DNA of 64,000 nucleotides, from assembly GCF_949628215.1 (NCBI RefSeq), contig NW_027441249.1, positions 1 to 64,000 of the forward strand, in the 5' to 3' direction. The DNA comes from Phalacrocorax aristotelis. Taxonomy: Eukaryota > Chordata > Aves > Suliformes > Phalacrocoracidae. The notes below the pieces were generated by a model. That model saw only the letters and a list, made by a program, of their open reading frames with translations. It was not told where the DNA came from and searched no databases. The translations under genes were made by a program, and so were the position numbers. Within the stretch, counting starts at the first letter, position 1. Each line of letters opens with the position of its first letter. Shown here piece after piece: positions 1-11,460 of this stretch.

Positions 1-1130
1 AGAAACACAGCAACACAAATTGCGCACCCACAGCGGCGACAGCTTCGCAGCTATTTAGACCTGGAACAACAGAGAAAAGTAAAACAGCTTCATCACCCGC
101 ACAGGAAAAGCAGCAGACGGAGACAAAGGGTCAGCATTCATAGCCCTTACAGAACACAGGCGTTCTCTCTCCTTCCATTCCTAAACCCATCTCTTAGGTC
201 TAAATATCGCAGCCCTGCTGTGGCAATAGCGAGAGCAGGGAACAAGAGCCCTGCCGCCGGCCGTTTGTGCGGCAGGACACAAAAACAGAGGGACATGTTT
301 TGCCACGCACAACCCTGAATCTTCTGAAAATTTATGTTTACTAAAAATAGCCATTGGGAACATATTCCCAAAAACGTTCGGCAATAAAACTTTTATGTGT
401 TTGACACCCGCACATTTTCTGGGAACTTGCTATTTGCTTCCTGGTTTTGCTGGTCTTCCCTCAGAAGTTCTACCTGCAGCCAAGTTATTCCCACCCACCC
501 GACCGGTTCAAGCATTCACCTTCCTGGTATTACCAGCACATTGACACAGGCGAGCAACTTAACTGCTCTTCTAAAACTATCCAAATGACAATTACAGCCC
601 TGAAAGAGGAGTGGAAGAGAAGAAAAGGAGAGATCAGGCAGCAAAAATGCTCTGCAGGCTGCTGCCGGCCAACAATGCACTCTTTTGTTAAAGCCACCCC
701 GCCCCCCCCAAACGCAAACAAAAAAACCCCATGACTGTGGAATGCCTTTTTTTTCTTTTCAGTAGTCCTTTTGGAGCTCATCCCTGTCTCAGCATCTTGT
801 CTTGTCAGAGCATGAAGTGCAGATGATCTGTATCCCGATGACATTTGCATGGGATGAATACATTTTCAGAAATAGACCCGATCCGTGAGACTCCTGTCAC
901 CTTTGTGGTTTTAATAATCCTAACTCAATTTTATCGACTGACACACTTGTGAGAAAACTAATTAACTTTGAAACTTAGCCTCTCCTCGGGGAAAAAACAT
1001 GTTAGACACCAAGTGAAACCGATTCAGAGCTCCTCCGAACCACGATGGAGCCGATAGAGCTGTTGTGACTTAGTCTGTATGATTAATTAATTGGTTAATA
1101 ACTATTCTAAGCAGCGCAGAAAGACGAGCT
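1..1130. other. Noncoding stretch without recognisable feature (copy 2: 37571-38700)
   Basis: Moderately AT-rich sequence with short homopolymer runs. Open frames are under about 110 codons and none resembles a known protein. One substitution separates the copies near 682 / 38252. I see no RNA gene, transposon end or clear promoter. Confidence 0.6.
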
Positions 1131-2835
1131 GGACCCAAAGAGGGTGCGCTGCGCTGGATCCAAAAAGCACCCTTCCTCCAGAGACCCGCCTCAGGTGGCG
1201 AGTTCGCTCTGGTGCATGCCGGCCTCCCGAACTTCGGGGTCCGATGTGACCGGACCCCCACCTCCGGGGAGGGTCCTCGTACCCTACCCAACCCCTGCTT
1301 TCCCCTGCAGCCCCCAATGCCCCCACACCACCCCCACCCCCCAGCCTGCACAAGCAGCCAAACCGGCTTCTGCCTTTGGCCCCCAAACCAGCTCACTTTG
1401 GGACCGGTTCTGAGCCAAAAAGCCCAGCTGCTGAGCCTGTTCTCAAGTCCCAAAAATGCAGCACTTGACCTCTGCTCCTCAGCCCAAAACCACACCACTT
1501 AGTCCCCTCGGTCAGGCCCTCAAAACGCACGACTCGATCTGTTTCAGGGCCCCGGCGTCAGCCACAGGAGCCTGCTCTCAAGGCCCAGGAACAGAAGAGC
1601 TGTGCTCTCCCCGTTCAGGGACCAAACCAGCTGAGCCTGGCTGCGTCCCGGCCCCCTCCGCAGTCCCCACGGGCAACGCTCAGGGGCGCGGAGAGCGCAG
1701 CCACCCCACAGCCCTGCACCCCCACGGCCCACGCGGGCACTGTCGGGGAGGCCTTGGGAACTGAACTGCGCGGGCCCGGCCCCGCACCCCGGCGGGGCAG
1801 CCCAGCGCCGGCCCGGCAGCGCTTTCTTCCTGCTCTCGCAGGCCGCGTTTCCCCGGCAGCGCCGGGCCCGCACCCCAACCCCACAGGGGGCCGGGCCCAG
1901 CCCGCCTCCAGCAAACCGCGGCGGCAGCAGCCAGGGTCCTTGCCTGCCTCGCGGGCAAGGGGGACCCGCCCGGCACCACAGGAGCCCCCGCCGGGGTCGC
2001 CGCCGCCGCCCGACCCCAACGAGGAGCAGCCAAGAGCCGGGTGGGGCTGCCCCTACTTCCCCACGGCCGGGCACGGGCTCGGCCCCAAAACCCAACCACC
2101 GACCCAGGACAGCGCTCGGCACGGGGCCGCTGCTGCCCGCACCCCGTGCCCCCCCGGGGGCTCCGCGGACCGGGAGACCCCACAGCCGAAACCCGCCGAC
2201 CCACAGCGCGCCCGGCCACGCGGCTCCTCACCTGCCCCCCGGCGCGGCTCCGGCTGCCCCACGGCCCGGCACGGAGCCGAACCCGGCCACCGGACCATCC
2301 GCCGCCCCCCCACCCCCCACCCCCCCCCGGACGCTCCGGGACGGTTCCCGTCCCTTTTCGCTCTGACGCCTCAAGCCGAGCCGGCCCCGCTCCTCCGAGC
2401 TACCGGCGGTGCCCGCTCTGCTGCTCGGGGCCAGGCCTTGTTCTCGCCCGGACGCGAGAAGCCGCCCCGGGGTCTCCTCGGTGCGTCCAGCCGCGTGCCG
2501 TGCCGGAGCGGGGAGAGCCGGGTACGAGCGCGGAGCCCTGAGGCAGGGGTTGCCCCCAGTGCCGCCGACGGTGTGTGGGGGTGTGTCGTCGTCCCCCGCC
2601 CCACACGGGGGGCGCACACACGGTACACCCGCGGGCAGGGGCATCCCCGGGGAGCCGTGCAGCCGGGCTGCGCCGTAGGAGGGGAAGGTGATGTTGGTTT
2701 CCCATTTTCCCCGCAGACTGATCCTCCCCCGCACCCCGTACTGAGTTGCCCCCCCCCCGCCCACCCTTTCCCGCGCGTTACAGCCCGCGAAAAAGCTTTT
2801 AACAACCCGATCGGCAACACTCCCTTTGTCTCTCT
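1130..2835. other. GC-rich island, copy 1 (copy 2: 38700-40403)
   Basis: About 1.7 kb of very GC- and CpG-rich sequence with C runs. Stops are rare, so long overlapping proline-, arginine- and glycine-rich frames appear on both strands (up to 369 codons on plus, 252 on minus). They lack domains and conflict with each other, so I treat them as compositional artefacts. A minus-strand GCAG|GTGAGG donor-like site lies near 2230. A promoter or CpG-island role is plausible from composition only. Confidence 0.5.
2263..2340. repeat. Single-copy relative of the GC minisatellite unit (copy 2: 39833-39910)
   Basis: This segment carries the same ordered elements as one unit of the array 1.3 kb downstream: GGCCCGGCACGGAGCCG, then a CCGCC step, then C runs broken by single A residues. 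It is present once per macrosatellite unit. It may be the ancestral seed of the array or an outlying degenerate copy; sequence alone cannot decide. Confidence 0.5.
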
Positions 2836-2840
2836 TCCAG

Positions 2841-3624
2841 CAGCAGCAGCAGCGAGAGATTAAGCCAACTGCAGCAGAGAGGAAGAAGGCAAGGAGAGCC
2901 TTTTCAAGCAAGGGCAGGACAAAAATGCACGGCGTGGACAGGCACAGGAGAGGCTGCATTATCTGGAAAGCACAACACCTACCCAACGGCAGAAAATAAG
3001 GAACGAATCGTTTCCAAGGAGCTGCAGCAGACGAATCACCTTTTTTTTTTATTGCTCTCCTGCCCTTTGTTATCCAAAGCGATAGGCTTCACCACCGGGC
3101 AGAAAATATCTGCCTAGATTTACACGGACAACCAGAAACAATCAAGCCACCCAGGAAAAAGTTCACAGCAGAGGTATAACACATCAGCAGCTAAAACATT
3201 TGTTACGCAGGCACAACTAGGCACTAAACAAAGGCTTTCCAACACTGGAGGTCTAGAACAGGTAGACATTAGCACAGAAGCACAAGGGGCTCTGTCACCC
3301 TGCACAAATCTCCCCGTGCCTACACACGCACACGCTCAGAAGTTATTTATCAGAAAACGCCCGACTGAGCCATTTGCCACAGTCACCAGACTCACGACAT
3401 GATAACACGACATGACACACGAGGTGGGCTCAGAGTTTTAAGGCAGAAATACCTCCCCCGCCCCCCACCCGAGATCTTTCAGGCTCCAGACCTGCCATCT
3501 CCCCGCACCAAAACTACCCGGCCAAAGGGTTTCAGGTGGCCCAAAACACAGTACACAGAAAATAGACGGGGAAAGCCCTACATTGTGCAAAAGCGAACGA
3601 TGCCCGACCAGGGCTTCTCTGCGG
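2841..3624. other. Noncoding stretch before the GC array (copy 2: 40409-41192)
   Basis: AT-leaning DNA that opens with a short CAG run after a pyrimidine tract, and has a T10 run near 3042. An open frame of 52 codons plus TAA follows the pyrimidine-AG at 2840 (stop at 2997-2999), rich in lysine and arginine. It could be a terminal exon on the plus strand, but the CAG microsatellite creates the AG by itself. No homology recognised. Confidence 0.35.
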
Positions 3625-5263
3625 GGCCCGGGCCCGGCACGGAGCCGCCCCCCCCACCCCGGCCCGGGCCCGGCACGGAGCCGCCCCCCCCACCCCGGCC
3701 CGGGCCCGGCACGGAGCCGCCCCCCCCACCCCGGCCCGGGCCCGGGCCCGGCACGGAGCCGCCCCCCCCACCCCGGCCCGGGCCCGGGCCCGGCACGGAG
3801 CCGCCCCCCCCACCCCGGCCCGGGCCCGGGCCCGGCACGGAGCCGCCACCCCCCCACCCCGGCCCGGGCCCGGGCCCGGCACGGAGCCGCCCCCCCCCCC
3901 ACCCCGGCCCGGGCCCGCACGGAGCCCCCCCACCCCCCCACCCGGGCCGGGCCCGGGCCCGCACGGAGCCCCCCCACCCCCCCACCCGGGTCGGGCCCGG
4001 GCCCGGGCCCCCACGGAGCTTCCCCCCCCCCACCCCGGCCCGGGCCCGGGCCCGCACGGAGCTTCCCCACCCCCCCACCCCGGCCCGGGCCCGGGCCCGG
4101 CACGGAGCCGCCACCCCCCCACCCCGGCCCGGGCCCGGGCCCGGCACGGAGCCGCCACCCCCCCCACCCCGGCCCGGGCCCGGGCCCGGCACGGAGCCGC
4201 CACCCCCCCACCCCGGCCCGGGCCCGGGCTCGGCACGGAGCCGCCACCCCCCCCACCCCGGCCCGGGCCCGGGCCCGGCACGGAGCCGCCACCCCCCCAC
4301 CCCGGCCCGGGGTCGGGCCCGGCACGGAGCCGCCACCCCCCCACCCCGGCCCGGGGTCGGGCCCGGCACGGAGCCGCCACCCCCCCACCCCGGCCCGGGG
4401 TCGGGCCCGGCACGGAGCCGCCACCCCCCCACCCCGGCCCGGGGTCGGGCCCGGCACGGAGCCGCCACCCCCCCCACCCCGGCCCGGGGTCGGGCCCGGC
4501 ACGGAGCCGCCACCCCCCCACCCCGGCCCGGGGTCGGGCCCGGCACGGAGCCGCCACCCCCCCACCCCGGCCCGGGGTCGGGCCCGGCACGGAGCCGCCA
4601 CCCCCCCCACCCCGGCCCGGGGTCGGGCCCGGCACGGAGCCGCCACCCCCCCACCCCGGCCCGGGGTCGGGCCCGGCACGGAGCCGCCACCCCCCCCACC
4701 CCGGCCCGGGGTCGGGCCCGGCACGGAGCCGCCACCCCCCCCACCCCGGCCCGGGGTCGGGCCCGGCACGGAGCCGCCACCCCCCCCACCCCGGCCCGGG
4801 GTCGGGCCCGGCACGGAGCCGCCACCCCCCCCACCCCGGCCCGGGCCCGGGCCCGGCACGGAGCCGCCACCCCCCCCACCCCGGCCCGGGCCCGGGCCCG
4901 GCACGGAGCCGCCACCCCCCCACCCCGGCCCGGGCCCGGGCCCGGCACGGAGCCGCCACCCCCCCACCCCGGCCCGGGCCCGGGCCCGGCACGGAGCCGC
5001 CACCCCCCCACCCCGGCCCGGGGTCGGGCCCGGCACGGAGCCGCCACCCCCCCCACCCCGGCCCGGGGTCGGGCCCGGCACGGAGCCGCCACCCCCCCCA
5101 CCCCGGCCCGGGGTCGGGCCCGGCACGGAGCCGCCACCCCCCCCACCCCGGCCCGGGGTCGGGCCCGGCACGGAGCCGCCACCCCCCCACCCCGGCCCGG
5201 GGTCGGGCCCGGCACGGAGCCGCCACCCCCCCACCCCCGGCCCGGCCCGCACGGAGCCTCCAC
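3625..5263. repeat. GC-rich minisatellite, 44-45 bp unit, copy 1
   Basis: About 36 tandem units. Each has ACGGAGCCGCC, a C7-C8 run, ACCCC, and a core of alternating GGCCC/GGGCCC. Two main variants differ in the core: one has the repeated GGGCCC palindrome, the other has GGGGTCGGGCCC. Unit length alternates between 44 and 45 through the C run, so stop-free frames run through in all six frames; the resulting 560-760 codon Pro/Arg/Gly-rich frames are not genes. The minus strand is G-rich with GGGGTGGGGGG tracts, hence quadruplex-prone. The array lies directly downstream of a minus-strand donor at 5283. Confidence 0.95.
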
Positions 5264-5283
5264 CGCTGCCCGAACTCACTCAC

Positions 5284-5392
5284 CAGCGCTCTCCGGCCTC
5301 TGGCCACGGCCGCGCTGCTCTCCCAGGCGGCTGCCGCAGGCGAGGGTCGGGCGCTGCCAGGCCTCCAGGAGTCCTGAGGAGCTGGCGGCCAT
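5284..5392 (-). CDS. Candidate coding part of a minus-strand first exon, copy 1
   Basis: On the minus strand an ATG at 5392 in a favourable context (GCGATGG) opens 36 codons that run without a stop into CTG|GTGAGT, a strong donor, with the last exon base at 5284. The peptide starts MAASSSGLLEAW and resembles no family I know. It lies inside the CpG island, about 180 bp downstream of ETS sites, where a first exon would be expected. The intron would begin with the GC minisatellite. I could not identify exon 2, so the transcript may be noncoding. The start choice is inference: a longer upstream frame exists, but this ATG has the best context. Confidence 0.25.
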
Positions 5393-5572
5393 CGCAGGGG
5401 ATGGCTGCCTGCGGTCGGACTGCCGCGGCGCTCCCCGCCCAGCTCCGAGCAGTCTCCGCCGGCCACGGGCTTCCCACGCCGGGCCGCAGAGGGGCCCCGG
5501 CACCGCAAAGAGACACCTCGCGGCGCAGCCGCCCCACGCACCGCTCCCACCTCCGCTCCGCCGCGCTGCGCC

Positions 5573-5620
5573 ACCGGAAGCCGGAGCCCCGCGGGGCGGC
5601 CCTTAGAGGGCGGCCGGAAG
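5573..5620 (+). promoter_or_regulatory. Pair of ETS/GABP-type sites, copy 1
   Basis: ACCGGAAGC at 5573-5581 and CCGGAAG at 5614-5620 match the ETS-family core CCGGAA. Such sites are common close to start sites of TATA-less CpG-island promoters. They sit upstream of the minus-strand exon candidate. Confidence 0.45.
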
Positions 5621-5683
5621 GACCGGCCCCCACCGGCCCCTCCCCCGCGCCGGACCGCCCCCGCGCCCAGCCGTTGAGCGCCA

Positions 5684-5697
5684 GCGCCCCCTGCTGG
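5684..5697 (-). promoter_or_regulatory. Perfect CTCF core consensus, copy 1
   Basis: The minus strand reads CCAGCAGGGGGCGC, matching all 14 positions of the CTCF core consensus CCASYAGRKGGCRS. It lies in the CpG island, next to the ETS sites and about 0.4 kb from the GC array. Occupancy would depend on CpG methylation, since the site contains a CpG. Confidence 0.7.
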
Positions 5698-6200
5698 CCG
5701 GGCCGCGCTCAGCTCGCGAGGGCGCCGTGGGCCGGGCGGGGGGGACGCGCCGGCTCGGGGCCAGCTCCTTTCGGGGCGAGCGAGCGAGCGGGAAACCCCT
5801 GCGGGCCCCGGTCACGGCCGGGCAGAGCCGCGCGCCCTCCGAGAGCGGCTGAACGGGGCTGCCGCTCGTGACACATACCGAACCGTCCGCGACGGGAGCG
5901 AGCAGAGGAGGAAGGGGCCGGCGGCCGCGGGGCCCTGGCCGCAGGCACGGCGGGGGGTGGGGGGGCTGGGGCCCGTGGGGCCGCCCTGCTGGGTCACTGC
6001 CCTGCGCCGCACCGCGCTGGGGGCTGGGGCCCGACCGGCGCCGGGGGACCGGGGGCAGCCACGAGCAGAGGGCCTGAGCTTAGCCACGGCCAGCAGAACA
6101 CCCCGAAGCGTGAGACGCTGCAAGGCCAAGGTGGTCCTTGGCAATGGGGGCGCCTGGGCTCGGCCTCCGCCTTACCCGTCCTGGGTCTGCGTGGCGTTCT

Positions 6201-9200
6201 AGGGAAATGGTGTTTTCCTTGTGCGGAAGGTGGGCTGGCCGGTCGGCCGTGCCCCGGTCGTTACCGATACTGCCAAAGGCGCTCGCACGCTCTGGCCCAT
6301 TACTGCTGCGGTGCCGCGCTGTAGCAGAAAGAAGAGGTGTTGTGTTTTCTCACAAAAAGCCTCCTGTGGTCAGTGGAAGAAATAACCTCTTTCCGTGGCA
6401 CTGACTCTTTTCGTACAGTCCATAGCCGGCTTTCGGCTTTTGTCTTTACAGCATTCAGTTTGCTTTCTGCCAAGCTTTCTACCTGCTGTGAAACATTTGG
6501 ATGGTTTTTTCTTGTTGTTTTTTTTTTCCCCTACTTGCTCCACAACTCCCACACCAACCACCCAGCGCGGCTCGCCTTTCAGCCCCCAGACCGAGGAGCC
6601 TTGCCCTGGGACGGCCCTTACATGTCAGCAGAGTTGTTCCAGCTCTCACCCTGTCCCTACCCAGCTGAGGACGTCTGTGTCCGTGGGAGACACCCAGACG
6701 CTCCCCCTGCAGCGTGGCAGTCCCCTGCCCCGTCAGTGAAAACTGCGGCAATATCGGCTAAGTTTAAAAGCGTCGGCAGGAGGTGCAGAATACGTAAATA
6801 AAGCGGCGGTTGGCTGCCGGGTATGGGTGCAATATAAATACATTTTGTTTATAGGCCTTCGTGCCTATTCAGCGTTGAACGGCACCGCAGCCCACCCAGC
6901 CCGGGGCTCGGAGAAGGGTCTCTCCAAGGGCACAACCTAAGACAGCGCAGGAAGCCCAGCTGCCACGCTCCCAGTCGCTACGGGACGCTCGCTTACAGTT
7001 ACACTAACGAGGGTACGGATGAGGCTGGAACTAGCAGAAATGCTGACTCTTCTGGCCTTTTATTTGTGGAAGGTACAGCGCGCGAGCCTCGGCGGCTCAC
7101 AGGAGAAGCGTGCAGTGCTGCCTGACTCTCATTCTCAGCTCACGTACTACTGCCAAAGCTCCTGCCCTGTGCTGTGCCAGATGCCGGCTGGCGTGAGCAC
7201 CTGGGCTCCTGAGGGACCCCCTTGTCCTGAGAGCCAGAAGTACTCACTTCCCTTTGCATGAGGCCTGTAGGAGATATACCCTGCAATTTTAAAAATCTGT
7301 ATCAAACGTGGCAGACTCAAAAGAGGGCATTTTTAAAAAGGCAGGTTTGTTTTCTTTTTTAACTTTACGATCTACAGCCTAGCAAAGAGCTCCCTTTCAG
7401 TGTCAGTCGCTTGGCTTTCTCCCCTACTGACGAGGTCCCAGCCTCCCGGTGAGATCTCGCTGGAGATATTCTCAGTTTCCCTCGAGTACGTGGCTGCCCT
7501 GGCCCGAGGCCAGCGAAGAAGCTGACTTTGCCCGTGCCTGAATCAGCAACACGTCCAGCAGGCGACTTGCAGAGCCCAGGGAACCCTCGTAAAGAGGTCT
7601 GGGGGTGGGCCGCGCCACATCTGCGGCATCGGCCGTGGGAAAGGACCGGCGCAGTAAAACAGGTGGGTGAAACCGCGGTCCGCGCCAATACGTGCTGCTG
7701 CCTGGGGCATCGCTTTGCTGCGGGTCAAATCAGATGCTCTCTGTAAGAGCGAGTCAGGGTAAAGGCAGCAGCAGATTTCTTTTCTGCTCATTTTAACAAA
7801 GGCTGGACGGAGCCCATAGAGGAAGGCACTACGCGTCTTGCTGGGTTTGTTTCCCTGCCTTCTCGTAAGCTGTCGCGGAAACTTGCACGAGGAAAGCCTG
7901 TGCAAGCTGATGATGACAGCCACACACGGTTGAAGAGGGAGCAGATGGTGAGAGCAGAGGTACGCGCTCAGGCTGTGCGCTGGAAGCTAATGCTAATGCT
8001 GCAAAATAAAGAGTGGATTTTCTTTTTTGGGTTTAGGTGAGCGCTAAACATTACATGTGCGTATGTGCGTGTGTCTCTCGCAGGTTTTTGTCATACACCC
8101 CACCCTCCCACCCCAAAAAAACAACCCACACATGCCACGCGTTAAACAGTGGTTTTTCCATTGTACTTAGACGTGCTTACATAGGTGTGTTGGTTTGTTA
8201 CTTTTTTTAATGCAGAAACAGCAATACGATAGATTTAATACAGCTAGCAGTTAGACGGGTGTAGCTTTAGAGCGTCGGCTGTTTACAAAGCAACTGCACA
8301 CCTTCTTTAACTCACAGTTTAAACAAATGAACTTGCAGTGCATCACACGTGCTTTGTACAGTCACGTTCCACACGGCAGGTCAGATGCTTCACCCTGCCT
8401 TGTCCTTGTTCCCCCGACTCCGACGGGACCGCCGAGGCCATCCTGGGGACAGCGCCGCTTTCTAGCAGCTGGGTTGCTTGCCTGGACGCCCCACAGACAA
8501 ACAATCATTTCCCCACTGAACCTCTTCTCAAATATTTTCCTACCCCTGCAGGCCCCACGTCCTTTGGTTCATATTTCCTTTTTTCCGGGCTTTATGCACA
8601 GGACCGATGATTTCCAGAAATAGAAACAGAGGCTGATTCAGTCCAGGCTAAACATTCTCTGACCTAAACCAAACTGCCTTCGAAGAGATAGCTGTACTGT
8701 AGGCACCACCTCGGGAACAGAAGTTGCCCTGTCATAAAAAAAAAAAAAAAAAAAAAGAAGGAAAACAAGGCATTTCAGGCTGAGGAGGCTGAACGGTGTG
8801 CTGGGGGCGGTGGGGAGTTGGAAAGAAACAGTTCAGACGATCAGAGCGAGCTTAGCGTTGCAAAGCGTGCCATTATTTTTAATTTGGCAGTCAGAAGAAA
8901 ACAGATTCTGACACTGATTTCCTGTGTGCTGCGGGAGTTCTCGCCTCAGCATTCCTGTGCACCATTTTACTTTTGTGTCCCGTCTGCTTTGCTTTTGCGT
9001 TGTAGCTCTCCGGTTCTAGCTACGCTTCCCACCACCCCCGTTACTCTTTGACAAGCCCAGCTCTCACTGTGCTTCCCTTCCCGTATGCGCGTGCAGGGAA
9101 AAGCCTGCGCGTCTGCCACTACAGGACACGCTCTGGGAGGCAGGAGAGATGACGACGCTCCCTGACAGAGGACACAGCTGAGGGGCGGTCCGCCGGGGCT

Positions 9201-10970
9201 GGGGAGATGGCAGCACCTTCCCTCAGCTGCCCCATCCGAGCACGGGTGCAGGTGAGCACTGAGGAGAGACAAGCAGGCAGGAGCCGCAGAGCGAGAGAGA
9301 AAATAAAATTCACGGGTGGGTGCTACTTACGTCTCATTTTTAGCGCAAGGGATGAATTCTCAGCACATTCTTGGAGCTGCCCCTTTGGGACTCACGGAGA
9401 AGAGGGAGGCTGGCCACGCGGTGCAGCCCAGCTCTGCTTCCCCTAAATGGTTTTACTGTTCAGGTGTTGCCTTAATCTGGCCGGTACCCCTGCAAAGAGT
9501 TTGGGATTTCTGCTGCCTCTCCGGGCCAGCCACAGACCCTGACTTCATCGCAGCGAATGACCCTGCACTCCTCAGAGCGGTTGCCGAGTCACATCCCGCT
9601 GCCTTCCCTGCAGAACTGGAGACCCTTTTTCAGCCCTTGCCCCCTCTTCTCTCAGCTCGTTGCCCATCCCTTTTTCAGGGCCAGCACCGATCCTGCCTCC
9701 AGCTCGCCCTGTCTCCACCTGCGAGCGCCCAACAGGAGCTAAATGTCTCCTCAAGGACGCACGGAAGAGACGCGCAGGCAACCCAGCACAGACCCCCTGC
9801 AAACATCTTCTTTCCATTTTCTTTCCTCTCCTGACACGAAGAGATGACTTAGGAAAAAGCGTACTGCTCGCATTTCACCTGCACTGCTTCTACTTTCACT
9901 TTCGCTCTCCTTGGCAGTAATTAATAGCGGTGGTTGGGGAGGGCTGGGGCATTCCCCCAAAGCGGCTGCAGTTACATCCGGGCGGTTGTGGCACTCCATT
10001 AGCTTTGTAATTTTAAATCTAAATCTTCTGGAATTGTTAGTTCTCGTCAGGAATCACCCGCACCTGCAAATTTTCTTCATGCCTACGCTTGAACCCAGCC
10101 ACTGTTTAACAGCTCACCTTTATTTCTGTTCATTTAAGAATCTAAAGCTTCGTTTACTGCTTGGGTTGGAAGCAGGAGCTGTCGCTGCCTCTGAACTTTC
10201 TAACAGCCCTGTTACAATTTCAGTATTACCCACTCCCAATTTAGCTTTCCAGTTCAATTTTCATTGTAGATTCTAAAACTTTCCTTATTTTGTTTCTGAT
10301 CAGGAGTCATTAATGCCTGCAGTTGATTTAATAACGGCTGTATTTAGATTGAGCTATTAATGACTCGCAACTCTATTTATGGCATAAAAAAGGACTGCCT
10401 TTATTTTTTTTTTAATTACAGATTAGGAATAATGACTGCCTGGTTTGCTCAGTAATAGCTGCGATTAAATTTAGTCACGACTCCCCCCTAAATAAAATGT
10501 ATTTATTTGCACTCTAACAATTTAACCTTCCCTTTACTGGTCAGGGGCACCGACAAGTGCCCGTGCGTACCTCCGCTCCCCCTGCGCCGGCTCCCCAGGG
10601 AACAGCCTCTTACCCTGACCAGAGCCTGCAGCGGCCCGTTGTCGTCCCAGCTCCTCGCCCTCGAGAAAGCGGCCACCTGAAGCGGCAGCAGATCCGCTGC
10701 TGCCCAAAGGGGACGGAAATGGCGCGGGGTAAATGATAATATGAAATGATAAATGAATGAAATGATCTCACAAGGGGGAAGAAAACCAGCAAAGCAAAAA
10801 ACAAACCCCAAACAGAACACCATACCACTAAACCGTCTCAGCGCCCAAAACAACATCCCGGGAGAAAAAAAGCAAAGCAGGCCACAAGGGACCTTTCTAG
10901 TACAGATGCTGCCAAAGAGTGCCAAGCTCTGGAATCCTTACCTCAGGCAACGCCTCCGCTTCTCTAAACG
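6201..10970. other. Long noncoding interval (copy 2: 45132-49913)
   Basis: About 4.8 kb with no recognised gene. It holds a pure A tract at 8736-8756 (21 A; 22 A at 47667-47688), a plus-strand exon-like stretch ending in GCAG|GTGAGC near 9252, and an AT-rich part at 9.9-10.5 kb with several AATAAA-type hexamers. Near 10.84 kb copy 2 carries an 11-bp insertion that looks like a local duplication. The longest open frames (up to 172 codons) have no recognisable similarity. Confidence 0.5.
10614..10699 (-). other. Exon-like segment, minus strand, copy 1 (copy 2: 49546-49631)
   Basis: On the minus strand a pyrimidine-rich tract ends in GGGCAG before 10699 and the segment ends in CAGG|GTAAGA at 10614. 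One frame is open through all 86 bases and reads as an ordinary amino-acid mix (it includes SWDDNGPLQALV). I do not recognise the peptide. With only splice-like ends as evidence this could be chance. Confidence 0.2.
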
Positions 10971-11460
10971 CCAGAGCACGCCTGCCCGGGGGGCTGAGAC
11001 AGCCCCAAAGCTGCGACCGCCCGAGGGAACACGGGAGCACCGACGGCAGAGAAGCCCAGGGGCAGCAAGAGCTGCCCGAGCCCCGGCTGGGGCTCTTCGA
11101 CCCCCGGGCCCCGCCCCCGCCCTTCCCACAGCGCCCCGCAAAAGGGGTGGGCCGAGCCCCCCCGAGGGATGAAGGCTCGCAGGGTGGCAGCAGAGAGCAA
11201 AGTGCACCACACAGCACCAAAGTGGGTGGGTGGGGCCAGGTGGGTCAGACATCAGGCGGCCCGCCTGCCCATCGCTGGGGGCAGGGCCCGTTGCTAAGAG
11301 CGTGGCGAGGGGTATCAGGACCACCCTCAACGGGCTATCGCAAGGGGTCAACACCTGTCGCTAGGGGCTGTGCCTACACGGTTCCGGCCCCCCACGGTGA
11401 CGTCACCACGTAGCGTGGGGGGGTCACTAAGTGGCGTGGAGAAGTGAGCGCGGCAAAATG
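10971..11460. promoter_or_regulatory. GC-rich promoter-like flank of the 77-bp array (copy 2: 49914-50403)
   Basis: CpG-rich lead-in to the 77-bp array. It contains GC boxes, a GTTGCTA half-site of the RFX X-box type near 11290, and a CRE palindrome. Several of the between-copy substitutions fall here (near 11148, 11211, 11256 and 11276), mostly CpG-type transitions. Confidence 0.4.
11398..11405. promoter_or_regulatory. CRE palindrome TGACGTCA, copy 1
   Basis: The full 8-base CREB/ATF site lies within the symmetrical GGTGACGTCACC, about 150 bp before the first NRF1 motif. Together with the CpG-rich context this suggests a promoter or enhancer. Confidence 0.55.

Larger units (their letters stand above)
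5264..6200. promoter_or_regulatory. CpG-island promoter, probably bidirectional, copy 1
   Basis: CpG-dense, non-repetitive DNA following the GC array. It contains two ETS/GABP-type sites, a perfect CTCF consensus, and a minus-strand ATG in good context followed by a strong splice donor. No TATA box is evident, as is usual for CpG-island promoters. The minus-strand start is probably between about 5500 and 5650 (inference). Plus-strand output is possible but I see no convincing exon. Confidence 0.55.

Noticed and set aside
1754-2863. 369-codon plus-strand frame in the first GC-rich island
   Set aside because: Extreme GC content, overlapping minus-strand frames of similar quality, low-complexity residues and no recognisable domain.
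2841-2999. Plus-strand terminal coding exon after a pyrimidine-AG
   Set aside because: The AG belongs to a CAG microsatellite, no matching donor or upstream coding exon was found, and the 52-codon peptide is unrecognised.
3399-5871. Plus- and minus-strand open frames of 560-762 codons (and over 1,000 codons at 40967-44537), rich in Pro, Gly, Arg and Ala
   Set aside because: All six frames are open through the same 44-45 bp repeat because the unit has no stop. The frames overlap one another and change with unit length. No domain, and copy-number variation would alter the product wholesale.
8736-8756. Poly-A tract as the tail of a retrocopied mRNA
   Set aside because: No upstream polyadenylation signal, recognisable gene body or target-site duplication. 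Treated as a simple homopolymer, variable by one base between copies.
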